From NCBI RefSeq assembly GCF_002165305.2, contig NZ_CP032286.1, positions 1,736,001 to 1,800,000 of the forward strand: a DNA stretch of 64,000 nucleotides, written 5' to 3'. Position 1 is the stretch's first letter. Each line of letters begins with the position of its first letter. The stretch is from Acinetobacter sp. WCHA55. GTDB lineage: Bacteria; Pseudomonadota; Gammaproteobacteria; Pseudomonadales; Moraxellaceae. Made by a program: the position numbers and the translations under genes. Below, in pieces: positions 19,294 through 27,602 of the stretch. The notes beneath the pieces are model-generated. The model saw only the letters and a program-made list of their open reading frames with translations, made no database searches and was not told the origin of the DNA.

Positions 19294-19326
19294 AAAAAAG
19301 TGTATAGATTTTAGAACCTATACACC
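19294..19326 (-). terminator. Intrinsic terminator after rutD
   Basis: On the minus strand the arms GTGTATAG and CTATACAC enclose a 10-nt loop and are followed by six T. It separates rutD from the rut operon, so rutD is a distinct unit. The remaining stretch to rutA is very AT-rich and carries the sigma-54-type promoter. Confidence 0.78.
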
Positions 19327-19361
19327 TTCACTTTGTAAAGACCAATTAAACCATCAATAAT

Positions 19362-20165
19362 CTAAACAAAACATTCCTGCACGGTTAAAAAGCCCAACAT
19401 TTCCTTATTCATCAGTACTGTTTCGGTTACAGTCGCTGCATGAGCACCACGCGCTAAAAGCGTCAGTCGAGCATGAGGGAATAGCTGTTTTAAGCCCAGT
19501 GAACGTTGGTAAGGCACGAGAAAATCATCTTGGTTTGCAATTAAATGCATCGGTATGTTCTGTAAAGTCGCTCGTATCTCTTCGCTCAGTTGAAAGCCCA
19601 TTAAAGCACTTAGCCGTCGCAATACATTTTCATGCGGTGGAAAATTTTGAATTTGTAACTGTTCTTGTTTTTGAATACTTTCTATATTTGCTGAAATCCA
19701 AGCTGGTGGATATAAAAACAATGCTTGCGCTTTGACATAAGCTTCTGTTCCAGCACATTTTAAAAGATTGATTCGTGTTTCAAAGCATTTATAAGTATGT
19801 GCATCTAGCGTATCCCAGCCATTTAAAATCGTGATTGACAACATACGATACGCTGTCAGTTGACATAAACATGCTAATTCGGCACCAATAAAGCCGCCCA
19901 ATGCATGACCAATAAAATGAAATCGTTGAATATGCTGTTGCTTTAAAATCAGCAAAAGCTGCTGTCCCAAATCATGTATGCAATAATCTAGTTTTAATAA
20001 TGTACTGTTTTCATGACAACCTTCTTGATCATAGGTTAAGACATGAAATTTGGTTTGTAAGGCTTGAATTTGTGGCTGCCAAAACTCCGCATGCCCACCT
20101 AAACCTGATGATAAAACCACATAATCAGCATCGGTGATATGAGATGGAAAAATGTTTACATTCAT
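19362..20165 (-). CDS. rutD: Alpha/beta hydrolase-fold protein RutD
   Basis: This protein matches E. coli RutD, an accessory alpha/beta-hydrolase-fold member of the uracil pathway thought to speed aminoacrylate or carbamate breakdown. Similar segments are VVLSSGLGGHAEFWQPQ, YDQEGC, ILNGWDTLDAHTYKCF and ALFLYPPAWI. The nucleophile elbow reads GHALGG, so the usual Ser is Ala, as in E. coli RutD (GHALGA). The frame starts at 20204, but the Met at 20165 gives the same spacing to SGLGG as E. coli. The gene lies upstream of rutA on the same strand rather than inside the operon. Confidence 0.88.
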   Translation of the reverse strand: MNVNIFPSHITDADYVVLSSGLGGHAEFWQPQIQALQTKFHVLTYDQEGCHENSTLLKLDYCIHDLGQQLLLILKQQHIQRFHFIGHALGGFIGAELACLCQLTAYRMLSITILNGWDTLDAHTYKCFETRINLLKCAGTEAYVKAQALFLYPPAWISANIESIQKQEQLQIQNFPPHENVLRRLSALMGFQLSEEIRATLQNIPMHLIANQDDFLVPYQRSLGLKQLFPHARLTLLARGAHAATVTETVLMNKEMLGFLTVQECFV

Positions 20166-20557
20166 CTTAAAGTTTACTTTTTGGTCAAAAATATTATGAA
20201 GCAATAATTATGCCTTTTAATAAATGGTTGTATTTTTTTAATTTATAATGATATTTTAAAGGTAACTATAAATATAACAATATGACTGTCTATATGATAA
20301 AATATTCAAAGCTTATTATAAATAATCATAAAGAATGAAAATTTTATTTTAAATAATCTTCTTAAATTATATAAATATCGAGAACTTAAGTGATGTTTTG
20401 AATAACTAATTTTGATGTGAATATTCAGTATATATAACTTTAACTAATATTTTATTTCACTAAAAGCCATGCATATTGGACTTGAAAACACAGCATTATG
20501 AACAGCTTGGTTTTATACTAAGCGCACAGTTGTTTTTGTTTTATGAGTAGGTTTTAA
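20166..20557. other. AT-rich intergenic region between rutD and the ArsR-family gene
   Basis: These 392 bases separate divergent genes and are extremely AT-rich. I see no open frame, no sigma-54 motif and no clear hairpin. Both promoters must lie here, but no unambiguous -35/-10 pair stands out. Confidence 0.5.
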
Positions 20558-20875
20558 ATGAACACAGGACTTGAAATAACGTCTATGCGCGACTCTGCTG
20601 AAGTTGTTGTGAGTATTTTAAAATCTTTAGCCAATACTGATCGTTTATTAATTTTGTGTCATTTGTCGCAACAAGAACTTAATGTTTCTCAAATTGAAGA
20701 AATTACCGATATCAAACAGCCGACTCTTTCCCAACAATTAATGATGCTACGTAAAAGTGATGTGGTAAATACGCGCCGTGATGGTAAACAAATTTACTAC
20801 TCCATAAAAGATGAACGCATGATTGAAGTTTTAAATACTTTGTACAACTTGTACTGCCCAAAACCACGCCTCTAA
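20558..20875 (+). CDS. ArsR-family regulator, BigR/SqrR-like probable persulfide sensor
   Basis: This 105-residue winged-helix repressor has the ArsR core (ANTDRLLILCHLSQQ, then IKQPTLSQQLMMLRKSDVVNTRRDGKQIYYSI). It has only two cysteines, Cys34 in the first core helix and Cys100 at the C-terminal end. Their 66-residue separation equals that of the persulfide-sensing pair in BigR and SqrR. I therefore infer a reactive-sulfur sensor rather than a metal sensor; the metal motif CVCD is absent. A SulP-family anion transporter follows on the same strand after a short hairpin, which supports a sulfur link. Confidence 0.82.
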   Translation: MNTGLEITSMRDSAEVVVSILKSLANTDRLLILCHLSQQELNVSQIEEITDIKQPTLSQQLMMLRKSDVVNTRRDGKQIYYSIKDERMIEVLNTLYNLYCPKPRL

Positions 20876-20911
20876 ACCAAATCACAGCTATATTTCTGTA
20901 CTATAAAAATG

Positions 20912-20937
20912 AATGCTAAGACTTCTTAGCATTTTTT
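20912..20937 (+). terminator. Intrinsic terminator between the ArsR-family gene and the SulP gene
   Basis: A perfect 9-bp stem (AATGCTAAG with CTTAGCATT, 4-nt loop) is followed by six T. Only about 40 bp remain before the SulP start, so the SulP gene depends on readthrough or on a promoter in that short gap. Confidence 0.8.
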
Positions 20938-20976
20938 ATGCATAATATATCTAAATTTGTGATTTAGATTTTTTTT

Positions 20977-22710
20977 ATGTCTGATTGGAATCGTCGTCTA
21001 AGCCTTTATCTCCCCGCATGGCAGTGGCTCAAGCACTATGACACGCCGACGTTTAAGTCAGATTTACTTGCATCGTTTATTGTCATTGCCATGTTGGTTC
21101 CTCAAGGCATGGCCTATGCCATGTTGGCAGGCTTACCACCAATCACAGGGTTATATGCCAGCATTATCCCAATGATTATTTATGCCATCATTGGTGGTAG
21201 CCCCACACTTTCCATTGGCCCTGTTGCTATCATTTCGATGATGACCTTTGCAACTTTGAACTCGATGTTTGAAGTTGGTTCACCTGTTTATATACAAGCG
21301 GCATGTTTATTGGCTCTGATGGTCGGTGTCATTTCCCTGCTGTTGGGTTTATTTCGCTTTGGTTTCCTCATCCAATTGATTAGCCACCCCGTCATCCAAA
21401 GTTTCATTATTGCGTCTGCTTTGCTGATTGCTTTGGGTCAGTTGAAGTTTATTGTCGATCTACCTTTAAAAGCCAACAATATCCCCGAGTTTGTGGTAAG
21501 TGTTTGGCAATACATCAGTTTAACTCACATAGGTACGCTGCTGTTTGGACTGTGTGCAATCGCATTTCTAATTTATGTACCAAAGTTGCTGAATACTAAT
21601 GCCTTAAAAGGTTGGTTCGGATCGACCGTATTACTTTCGCGTACCATTCCTTTATTTTTAGTAGTTACTTCGATTGCCTTGGTCTATTTTTTCCAACTGC
21701 AAACGCTTGGAATAAAAACGGTTGGAATCATTCCATCTGGTATGCCTCCACTCGACATGCCGTATTGGAACTGGTCTTTAGTTCTTCAACTTTTGCCAGG
21801 TGCAACCATGATCGCGATGATCAGTTTTGTTGAATCACTTTCCATTGCTCAAGCTACGGCGTTACAAAACCGAAGCCAACTTAATAGCAACCAAGAACTT
21901 ATCGCTTTAGGTTTAGCCAATATCAGTGCAGGTTTCAGTTCAGCCTTTCCTGTAACAGGCAGCCTTTCTCGTACTGTCGTAAATGCAGATGCAGGCGCTC
22001 AGACCCCTATGGCTGGTGTGCTCTCTTCGCTGTTGATTATTGTAGTGAGCTTATACTTTACCGGTTTCTTTCAGGATCTTCCTTTAGCTATTTTGGCTGC
22101 AACGATTATCGTCTCGATATGGAAACTTGTGGACTTTAAACCCTTCATCGAAGCATGGAAGTATTCCAAAGCAGATGGTATCGCGATGTGGATTACCTTT
22201 TTTGGTGTTATCTGTATTGATATTTCAACGGGTTTGATTATTGGCATGATCTCAACCTTTCTTTTATTACTTTGGCGGATTAGCCGACCACATATCGCTG
22301 TAATTGGCTTAGTCGAGGGGACACAACATTTTCGCAATGTTGAACGCCATCAAGTTCAAACAACGCCACAAGTACTGTCGATGCGTATAGATGAAAGCCT
22401 AACTTTCTTAAATGCCAATATATTGAAAGGTGAGCTGATCAATGCTGTGAGTCAACAACCTGAGTTAGCCCATGTCGTCATTAATTGCTCCAGTGTGAGT
22501 AGTATCGACTTGAGTGCATTAGAAATGCTGGAAGATATCAATCTAGAACTGGCCAAGCAAAACATTCAGCTACATTTGTCCGAAATAAAAGGCCCTGTGA
22601 TGGATCGACTACAAAACTCAAAGTTATTGAAACATTTGAGTGGGAATGTCTTTTTAACTCACTATCAAGCCATTCAAACCCTTTCCCCTCAGCTGCTTAA
22701 AACCTCATAA
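20977..22710 (+). CDS. SulP-family anion transporter with STAS domain
   Basis: This 577-residue inner-membrane protein has the SulP layout: about 11-12 hydrophobic segments to residue 430, with the family motif MLVPQGMAYAMLAGLPPITGLYAS, then a cytoplasmic C-terminal STAS domain (about 445-570, VVINCSSVSSIDLSALEMLEDI). SulP proteins carry sulfate, bicarbonate or other anions; the substrate is not fixed by the sequence. The preceding BigR/SqrR-like regulator suggests sulfur. No good ribosome binding site precedes the ATG, which follows a run of T. Confidence 0.92.
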   Translation: MSDWNRRLSLYLPAWQWLKHYDTPTFKSDLLASFIVIAMLVPQGMAYAMLAGLPPITGLYASIIPMIIYAIIGGSPTLSIGPVAIISMMTFATLNSMFEVGSPVYIQAACLLALMVGVISLLLGLFRFGFLIQLISHPVIQSFIIASALLIALGQLKFIVDLPLKANNIPEFVVSVWQYISLTHIGTLLFGLCAIAFLIYVPKLLNTNALKGWFGSTVLLSRTIPLFLVVTSIALVYFFQLQTLGIKTVGIIPSGMPPLDMPYWNWSLVLQLLPGATMIAMISFVESLSIAQATALQNRSQLNSNQELIALGLANISAGFSSAFPVTGSLSRTVVNADAGAQTPMAGVLSSLLIIVVSLYFTGFFQDLPLAILAATIIVSIWKLVDFKPFIEAWKYSKADGIAMWITFFGVICIDISTGLIIGMISTFLLLLWRISRPHIAVIGLVEGTQHFRNVERHQVQTTPQVLSMRIDESLTFLNANILKGELINAVSQQPELAHVVINCSSVSSIDLSALEMLEDINLELAKQNIQLHLSEIKGPVMDRLQNSKLLKHLSGNVFLTHYQAIQTLSPQLLKTS

Positions 22711-22718
22711 GATACAGA

Positions 22719-22770
22719 ATGCCTGCTTGCAATTTTTCAATATAGTGAGAAATATCAAGCAGGCATTTAT
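22719..22770 (+). terminator. Long-loop inverted repeat after the SulP gene
   Basis: The arms AATGCCTGCTTG and CAAGCAGGCATT are exact complements over 12 bp with a long AT-rich loop. A weak T-rich stretch follows. It probably ends the SulP transcript before sstT. Confidence 0.6.
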
Positions 22771-22943
22771 GATAAAAATCCATTAAAAATGTCATTTTTA
22801 TGAATTAAAATGAATAATAAAAACTGGAATTACAATAACTTAATTTTTATATTTAAATATTTTTCAGTCAGTTAGCAATTTAGGTATAAAATGGCGCACT
22901 TAAAATCCGTATTTTGTCCTCGTAATTTCAACAAGGCGCCTCT

Positions 22944-24137
22944 ATGTTTTCTGTTTTAGCGCGAATGAGTCTAGTTACTCGAATTATTATTGCCATTATT
23001 TTGGGTATTGGTGTAGCCCTTGTTTTCCCAGGTGTTGCACCTTATTTGAGCCTGCTAGGCGACTTATTTATTAAAGCGTTAAAATCTGTCGCGCCTGTAC
23101 TTGTATTTGTCTTAGTTCTTGCTTCTATTGCAAATTTTAAAGTTGGTCATAGTGCGAATCTGCGTCCTATCATCATCATGTATGCCGTGGGTATGTTACT
23201 GGCTGCTTTTTCAGCAGTTGCTGTCAGCATCGCTTTCCCAAGTACTTTATTCTTAAACTTACCTGCAAATACTGACTTACAACCACCAAGTAGCTTGATT
23301 GAAATCTTTAAGAACCTACTTCTGAGCTTTATTGCTAACCCTGTAACTGCTATTAGTGAAGCAAACTTCATTGGTATTTTAGCGTGGGCTGTGGCCTTGG
23401 GTACTGCATTCCGTCATGCCAAAGACTCAACCAAAGACTTACTCAATGATACTGCACACGCAGTAAATAGCGTGATTCGTTTGGTGATTAACTTTGCGCC
23501 TATCGGTATTTTCGGTCTAGTGGCAGTAACCTTTGCAGAAACAGGTTTAAGCACATTAGCAAGCTATGCACACTTATTGGCCGTCTTACTTGGCACAATG
23601 GCGTTCGTTGCCTTAGTCATCAACCCGCTTATGGTTGCTGTGGTAACACGTAGCAATCCATATCCTTTGGTATTTCAATGTTTACGTGAAAGTGGTATCA
23701 CTGCTTTCTTCACGCGTAGTTCTGCTGCGAACATTCCTGTGAACTTAGATCTTGCAAAACGTTTGGGTGTTGCTGAATCTACAGCGAGTGTAGCCATTCC
23801 ACTCGGTGCGACCATTAACATGGCCGGCGCCTCAGTGACTATTACTGTGCTTACACTGGCAGCAGTCAATACACTAGGTCTTAATGTCGACTTTACCACC
23901 ATGATGATTTTATCTGTGCTTGCAACAGTTTCAGCTTGTGGTGCTTCTGGTGTTGCTGGTGGTTCTTTACTGTTGATCCCTGTTGCGTGTGGACTGTTTG
24001 GTATTTCATCTGATATTTCAATGCAAGTGGTTGCAATTGGTATGGTGATTAGCGTACTACAAGACTCTACTGAAACAGCATTGAACTCATCAACTGACGT
24101 ATTATTTACAGCAGCAGTTGACCGCGCTTCAAAATAA
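22944..24137 (+). CDS. sstT: Serine/threonine:sodium symporter
   Basis: This 397-residue dicarboxylate/amino acid:cation symporter family protein matches SstT. It begins [16 protein letters not shown] and contains [22 protein letters not shown] and the conserved [12 protein letters not shown]. The C-terminal half carries [21 protein letters not shown], as in E. coli SstT. It imports serine and threonine with sodium at the inner membrane. A 9-bp AT stem with a T run lies right after the stop, so it is probably monocistronic. Confidence 0.95.
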   Translation: MFSVLARMSLVTRIIIAIILGIGVALVFPGVAPYLSLLGDLFIKALKSVAPVLVFVLVLASIANFKVGHSANLRPIIIMYAVGMLLAAFSAVAVSIAFPSTLFLNLPANTDLQPPSSLIEIFKNLLLSFIANPVTAISEANFIGILAWAVALGTAFRHAKDSTKDLLNDTAHAVNSVIRLVINFAPIGIFGLVAVTFAETGLSTLASYAHLLAVLLGTMAFVALVINPLMVAVVTRSNPYPLVFQCLRESGITAFFTRSSAANIPVNLDLAKRLGVAESTASVAIPLGATINMAGASVTITVLTLAAVNTLGLNVDFTTMMILSVLATVSACGASGVAGGSLLLIPVACGLFGISSDISMQVVAIGMVISVLQDSTETALNSSTDVLFTAAVDRASK

Positions 24138-24176
24138 TATATTGTAGAATCAGTATATTATTTCTTTTTTGAAGTT

Positions 24177-24845
24177 ATGCCATTTCAACACTTACCACTT
24201 TGGATTCAACTGGGGGCATTCTTTCTTGCAGTGAATGCAGGAATGATTAATGTCTTAGGGCTGGTGACTGTTTTGCACCAGTCTGTTTCCCATATGACTG
24301 GTAATGTAAGTGTTTTAGCGATGTCGCTTGTACATTGGCAATCCGAAAGCATTTTATATTTGCTATTAGTAACGCTCTGCTATGTCATCGGTTCATTTTA
24401 TAGCGGTGTAATTCTGGGAAATAGTCACTTTCGATTGGGACGCCGCTATGGCGTACCACTCAGTTTAGTGGCTTTTTTTATTTTCCTATGTTGGTTCTTT
24501 CTGCCTTATTTTCCGCGCTATGCTTTACTGTGGGCTTGCGTCGCAATGGGTGTGCAAAATGCCATGGTTAGCCATTATAAAGGCACCATCATTCGCACTA
24601 CACATTTATCAGGTGTCCTTACCGACCTCGGCTTAGCGTTTGGTTATCGTATGCGCGGACTCATGGTTGAACGTCGGCGCGTAGTTTTACATCTTTTGAT
24701 TTTAAGTGGCTTTTTGATCGGCGGACTCTGTGCAAGTTGGATGTATCCCTATTTAAAACTCAATTCTTTTTTAGTTCCAACAGCATTAAGCTTGATCCTT
24801 AGTGTTGTATATTGGATCATTTACTTTCGTTATCGTCGTTTTTAA
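24177..24845 (+). CDS. YoaK family (DUF1275) membrane protein
   Basis: This 222-residue integral membrane protein with about six hydrophobic segments fits DUF1275/YoaK: FFLAVNAGMINVLGLVTVLHQSVSHMTGNVS near the N-terminus (shown as the family pattern of small residues with HMTGN) and the central TTHLSGVLTDLG. The biochemical role of the family is unknown. It is followed closely by the DUF2058 gene, which starts 20 bp after its stop, so the two are probably co-transcribed. Confidence 0.85.
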   Translation: MPFQHLPLWIQLGAFFLAVNAGMINVLGLVTVLHQSVSHMTGNVSVLAMSLVHWQSESILYLLLVTLCYVIGSFYSGVILGNSHFRLGRRYGVPLSLVAFFIFLCWFFLPYFPRYALLWACVAMGVQNAMVSHYKGTIIRTTHLSGVLTDLGLAFGYRMRGLMVERRRVVLHLLILSGFLIGGLCASWMYPYLKLNSFLVPTALSLILSVVYWIIYFRYRRF

Positions 24846-24865
24846 ACGCAGTTGTGGAATTCGCT

Positions 24866-25402
24866 ATGGTAAAAAATGCATTACAGGCTCAGTTACTCAA
24901 AGCCGGTTTAGTTGACAACAAAAAGGCCAAAAAACTTTCTAAACAAGCAGTGCATGAGCAAAGAACAGGTCAAAGCAGTGAAGCTGAGATCAAGGCAAAA
25001 ATCGCACAAGACAAACAGCAAAAACAGGCCAAAGATCAAGCTATTGAACTTGAGAAGAAAGCAATATTGCAAGAAAAAGAGCTCAAAGCGACGATCATTC
25101 AAATGATCACGCAGCATAAAATCCGGGATACCAATGGTGATGTGACCTATCAATTTATTGACGATGGCAAAATCAAAAAACAATATATCAATCAACAAAT
25201 TTATAATGCCTTGGTGGCTGGGAGCCTCGTGATTGCACGTGATCATGAAAGCTATGCCTTTTTACCTAAGGCTTTAGCTGATCGTATTAATGCCAAACTT
25301 GAAGGCTTTATTATCGTAAATAACTCAGAGACAAATGAAGCAGTCACCGATGAGGAAGATCCGTACGCTGCGTACGTGATCCCTGATGATCTCATGTGGT
25401 AA
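24866..25402 (+). CDS. DUF2058 (YaiL-like) protein
   Basis: This 178-residue cytoplasmic protein belongs to DUF2058. It has the N-terminal ALQAQLLKAGLVDNKKAKKLSKQ, a Lys/Gln-rich probable coiled coil (about 35-80), and a C-terminal domain with YQFIDDGKIKKQYI. Family members such as E. coli YaiL are poorly understood; they are described as nucleoid- or ribosome-associated, but no reaction is known. The frame starts at 24812 inside yoaK, but the Met at 24866 matches the family start. A strong terminator follows. Confidence 0.85.
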   Translation: MVKNALQAQLLKAGLVDNKKAKKLSKQAVHEQRTGQSSEAEIKAKIAQDKQQKQAKDQAIELEKKAILQEKELKATIIQMITQHKIRDTNGDVTYQFIDDGKIKKQYINQQIYNALVAGSLVIARDHESYAFLPKALADRINAKLEGFIIVNNSETNEAVTDEEDPYAAYVIPDDLMW

Positions 25403-25411
25403 TTTAAACCA

Positions 25412-25446
25412 TCAGAAGCTTCCTTATCGGAAGCTTCTTTTTTTTC
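25412..25446 (+). terminator. Intrinsic terminator after the DUF2058 gene
   Basis: The arms AGAAGCTTCC and GGAAGCTTCT with a 5-nt loop are followed by a long T run. Confidence 0.9.
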
Positions 25447-25665
25447 TAATTCATTATAAAACTAATTTACCATTTCACTGACCTAATACATCCCGATCAC
25501 CAATAATCTATACATCAAGAAGTCCAAATAACAAGTTGAAAACCAAATTTAAGAGAGTAAATAAACAAGTCGTTGAAAACATGTATAAACTTAGTGACAC
25601 AATTTGCTTAATTCGTATAGCTGATTACACTATTTACAGTGTTTTAATCAAAAGAAGATCGCATT

Positions 25666-26904
25666 TTGGATAATTTTCATTTCATACAGAGTTTAAAAGA
25701 CTGGTCAGATCAGTATCCTTGGATCGAAATGCTGACAGGATTCTGCATACTCATTCTAGTGGCAGTACTGGCGTATATTATTGCCAAGCATGTTGTCGTT
25801 CGTGGTATTCGGCATCTCATCACTAAGCTAAAATTTGCCAATCATGACATTATGTCGCAGCATAGCGTGATCCGTCGAATTGCGAACATTGTCCCAGCAA
25901 TCGTCATTATGAATGGTATCGTCACCGTTCCTCACCTGTCTGTGAAAATGGTCAGCTTTGTCCAAATGGCGGCACAGGCTTTTATTTTCTTAACCATTGC
26001 ACTCGCGATTGGTGAATTACTAAATATATTCAATTTGGTTTATCAACGTAATCCAAAGTCTAGAAATAAACCCATCAAAGGCTATTTACAGCTAATCAAA
26101 CTGATTATTTTCATCGTTTGTGGTTTGATGATCTTAGGGACTTTCCTGAAAAAAGATGTCTTCACCTTGCTGGCGGGCTTCGGTGCAATGGCGGCAGTGC
26201 TAATGTTGGTCTTCCAAAACACCATTTTGTCTTTGGTGGCTTCTGTTCAGATTTCATCCTACGACATGGTTCGTATTGGAGATTGGATTGAAATGCCATC
26301 TCTAAATGCAGACGGTGATGTCATTGATATGTCATTACATACCATCACTGTACAGAACTTTGATAAAACCTTTACCACGATTCCAACCAACAAATTGGTC
26401 ACAGATACTTTTAAAAACTGGCGAGGTATGTCACAGGCAGGCGTACGTCGTATCAAACGCTCACTTTATATTGACCAAAGTAGCGTTCACTTTATGTCTG
26501 AAGCAGAACAAAGCAAACTTAAAGAGTTCTTATTATTAGACCAATATTTGGATCACAAAAGTACAGAGCTAGTTGAGTTCAATCAAAAACTGAGCAATAC
26601 ATCTCCTTGTAATCAGCGTCGTTTAACCAATATCGGGACCTTCCGTGCGTATGTTGAGTTGTACCTCAATCAGCATCCAAACATTTCAAAACACCAGTCT
26701 TTAATCGTACGACAGCTACAGCCGACTGAAAAAGGCTTGCCACTAGAAATTTATGCATTTAGCAATCAAATTGCATGGAAAGACTATGAAGCGATTCAGT
26801 CGGATATTTTCGATCATTTAATTGCCATTCTTCCCGAATTTGGTCTCAAAATTTACCAAGCGCCATCGGGATATGACATGCAAATCGCAATGTCAAACCC
26901 GTAA
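25666..26904 (+). CDS. YbdG-like mechanosensitive ion channel (MscS superfamily)
   Basis: This 412-residue inner-membrane protein aligns with E. coli YbdG (MscM-type small-conductance channel) along most of its length. Matching regions are GFGAMAAVLMLVFQNTILSLVAS (pore-lining helix and beta-domain entry), RIGDWIEMPSLNADGDVIDM, and LTNIGTFRAYVELYLNQHP. Four to five membrane helices precede the conserved MscS core. The start codon is TTG at 25666, preceded by AAAAGAAG as ribosome site; the family length supports it. It protects against hypo-osmotic shock. A large inverted repeat follows the gene. Confidence 0.93.
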   Translation: MDNFHFIQSLKDWSDQYPWIEMLTGFCILILVAVLAYIIAKHVVVRGIRHLITKLKFANHDIMSQHSVIRRIANIVPAIVIMNGIVTVPHLSVKMVSFVQMAAQAFIFLTIALAIGELLNIFNLVYQRNPKSRNKPIKGYLQLIKLIIFIVCGLMILGTFLKKDVFTLLAGFGAMAAVLMLVFQNTILSLVASVQISSYDMVRIGDWIEMPSLNADGDVIDMSLHTITVQNFDKTFTTIPTNKLVTDTFKNWRGMSQAGVRRIKRSLYIDQSSVHFMSEAEQSKLKEFLLLDQYLDHKSTELVEFNQKLSNTSPCNQRRLTNIGTFRAYVELYLNQHPNISKHQSLIVRQLQPTEKGLPLEIYAFSNQIAWKDYEAIQSDIFDHLIAILPEFGLKIYQAPSGYDMQIAMSNP

Positions 26905-26911
26905 TTTTTTC

Positions 26912-26952
26912 ACTTTGGTATGCTAAAACTACTCCAGTTTTGGCATACCCAA
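26912..26952 (+). repeat. Long imperfect inverted repeat after the mechanosensitive channel gene
   Basis: The arms CTTTGGTATGC-AAAAC and GTTTT-GCATACCCAAAG pair over about 17 bp with small mismatches and a 7-nt loop. There is no strong T run, so it may act as a transcript-stabilising or Rho-linked end. Nothing else is seen up to 27182, apart from repeated TTATTTACAT-like words at about 27053-27099 ahead of the next gene. Confidence 0.55.
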
Positions 26953-27182
26953 AGTCTTAAAATGCAGAATAAGCGTTTCAACATATGTTCTAAATCACCC
27001 ACTCTAGAATAAAAATTCTGAAAATACATAACATTAGTTTTTCAACAACTGTGTTATTTACATTGTGTATTATGTAAGTTATTTATGTTATTATTTACAT
27101 GAAATATACCGCAATATCACAATATCAACCTTTTCTCTTCATTAAATTAGCCACTCCTTTTCACTTTGTAAGACTTTCTAAA

Positions 27183-27365
27183 ATGAATACTTTAAATAAA
27201 TCTTTATGTGCTGCCCTTTTAGCTGTAGCAGCGACATCTTCTTTTGCAGCAGAAACTCAAGTTGTAGAAACCACTCAAGCTACTGTTACAACTGAAAACG
27301 CAGCACCTGCTTCAGAAGCTACTGCATCTGATGCGGTTGCGGCATCAGAAGCTCAAGCAAACTAA
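27183..27365 (+). CDS. Small exported Ala/Thr/Glu-rich protein
   Basis: The protein has 60 residues if it starts at the internal Met at 27183. The start is chosen because it gives a clean signal peptide (MNTLNKSLCAALLAVAATSSFA, cleavage before AETQ). The 28 upstream codons of the frame have no ribosome site. The mature part, about 38 residues, is made almost only of Ala, Thr, Glu, Ser and Val and is probably unstructured in the periplasm. I do not recognise a family. The gene stands alone; repeated TTATTTACAT-like words precede it and may be regulatory. Confidence 0.6.
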   Translation: MNTLNKSLCAALLAVAATSSFAAETQVVETTQATVTTENAAPASEATASDAVAASEAQAN

Positions 27366-27602
27366 TGCTTTAAGCATCTTGGGGGATTCACTTGGTTGGG
27401 TTCCCTTTCATCTACCATATTTCTCAGACTTTTTATATCTATTCATCTACACTTCTTGGCATCAATACTGCAACAACCACGTTTAGTCTCCCGCAATTTA
27501 CACAGACCGCCGAGGTCTTTTCATGCTAAAATTTTCAAACTCTGCTTATTTATAAAACAAGTCATTACCTCATAAATGGCTTATTTTTAGAAGGTTTTAT
27601 TC

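Noticed and set aside
20558..20875. Metal-sensing ArsR/SmtB function
   Set aside because: The CVCD-type metal motif is absent; the Cys pair fits the BigR/SqrR pattern better.
24908..25246. 112-codon minus-strand frame opposite the DUF2058 gene
   Set aside because: It is antisense to a recognised gene with a terminator and family start; the translated Phe/Leu-rich sequence is an artefact of the Lys/Gln-rich sense strand.
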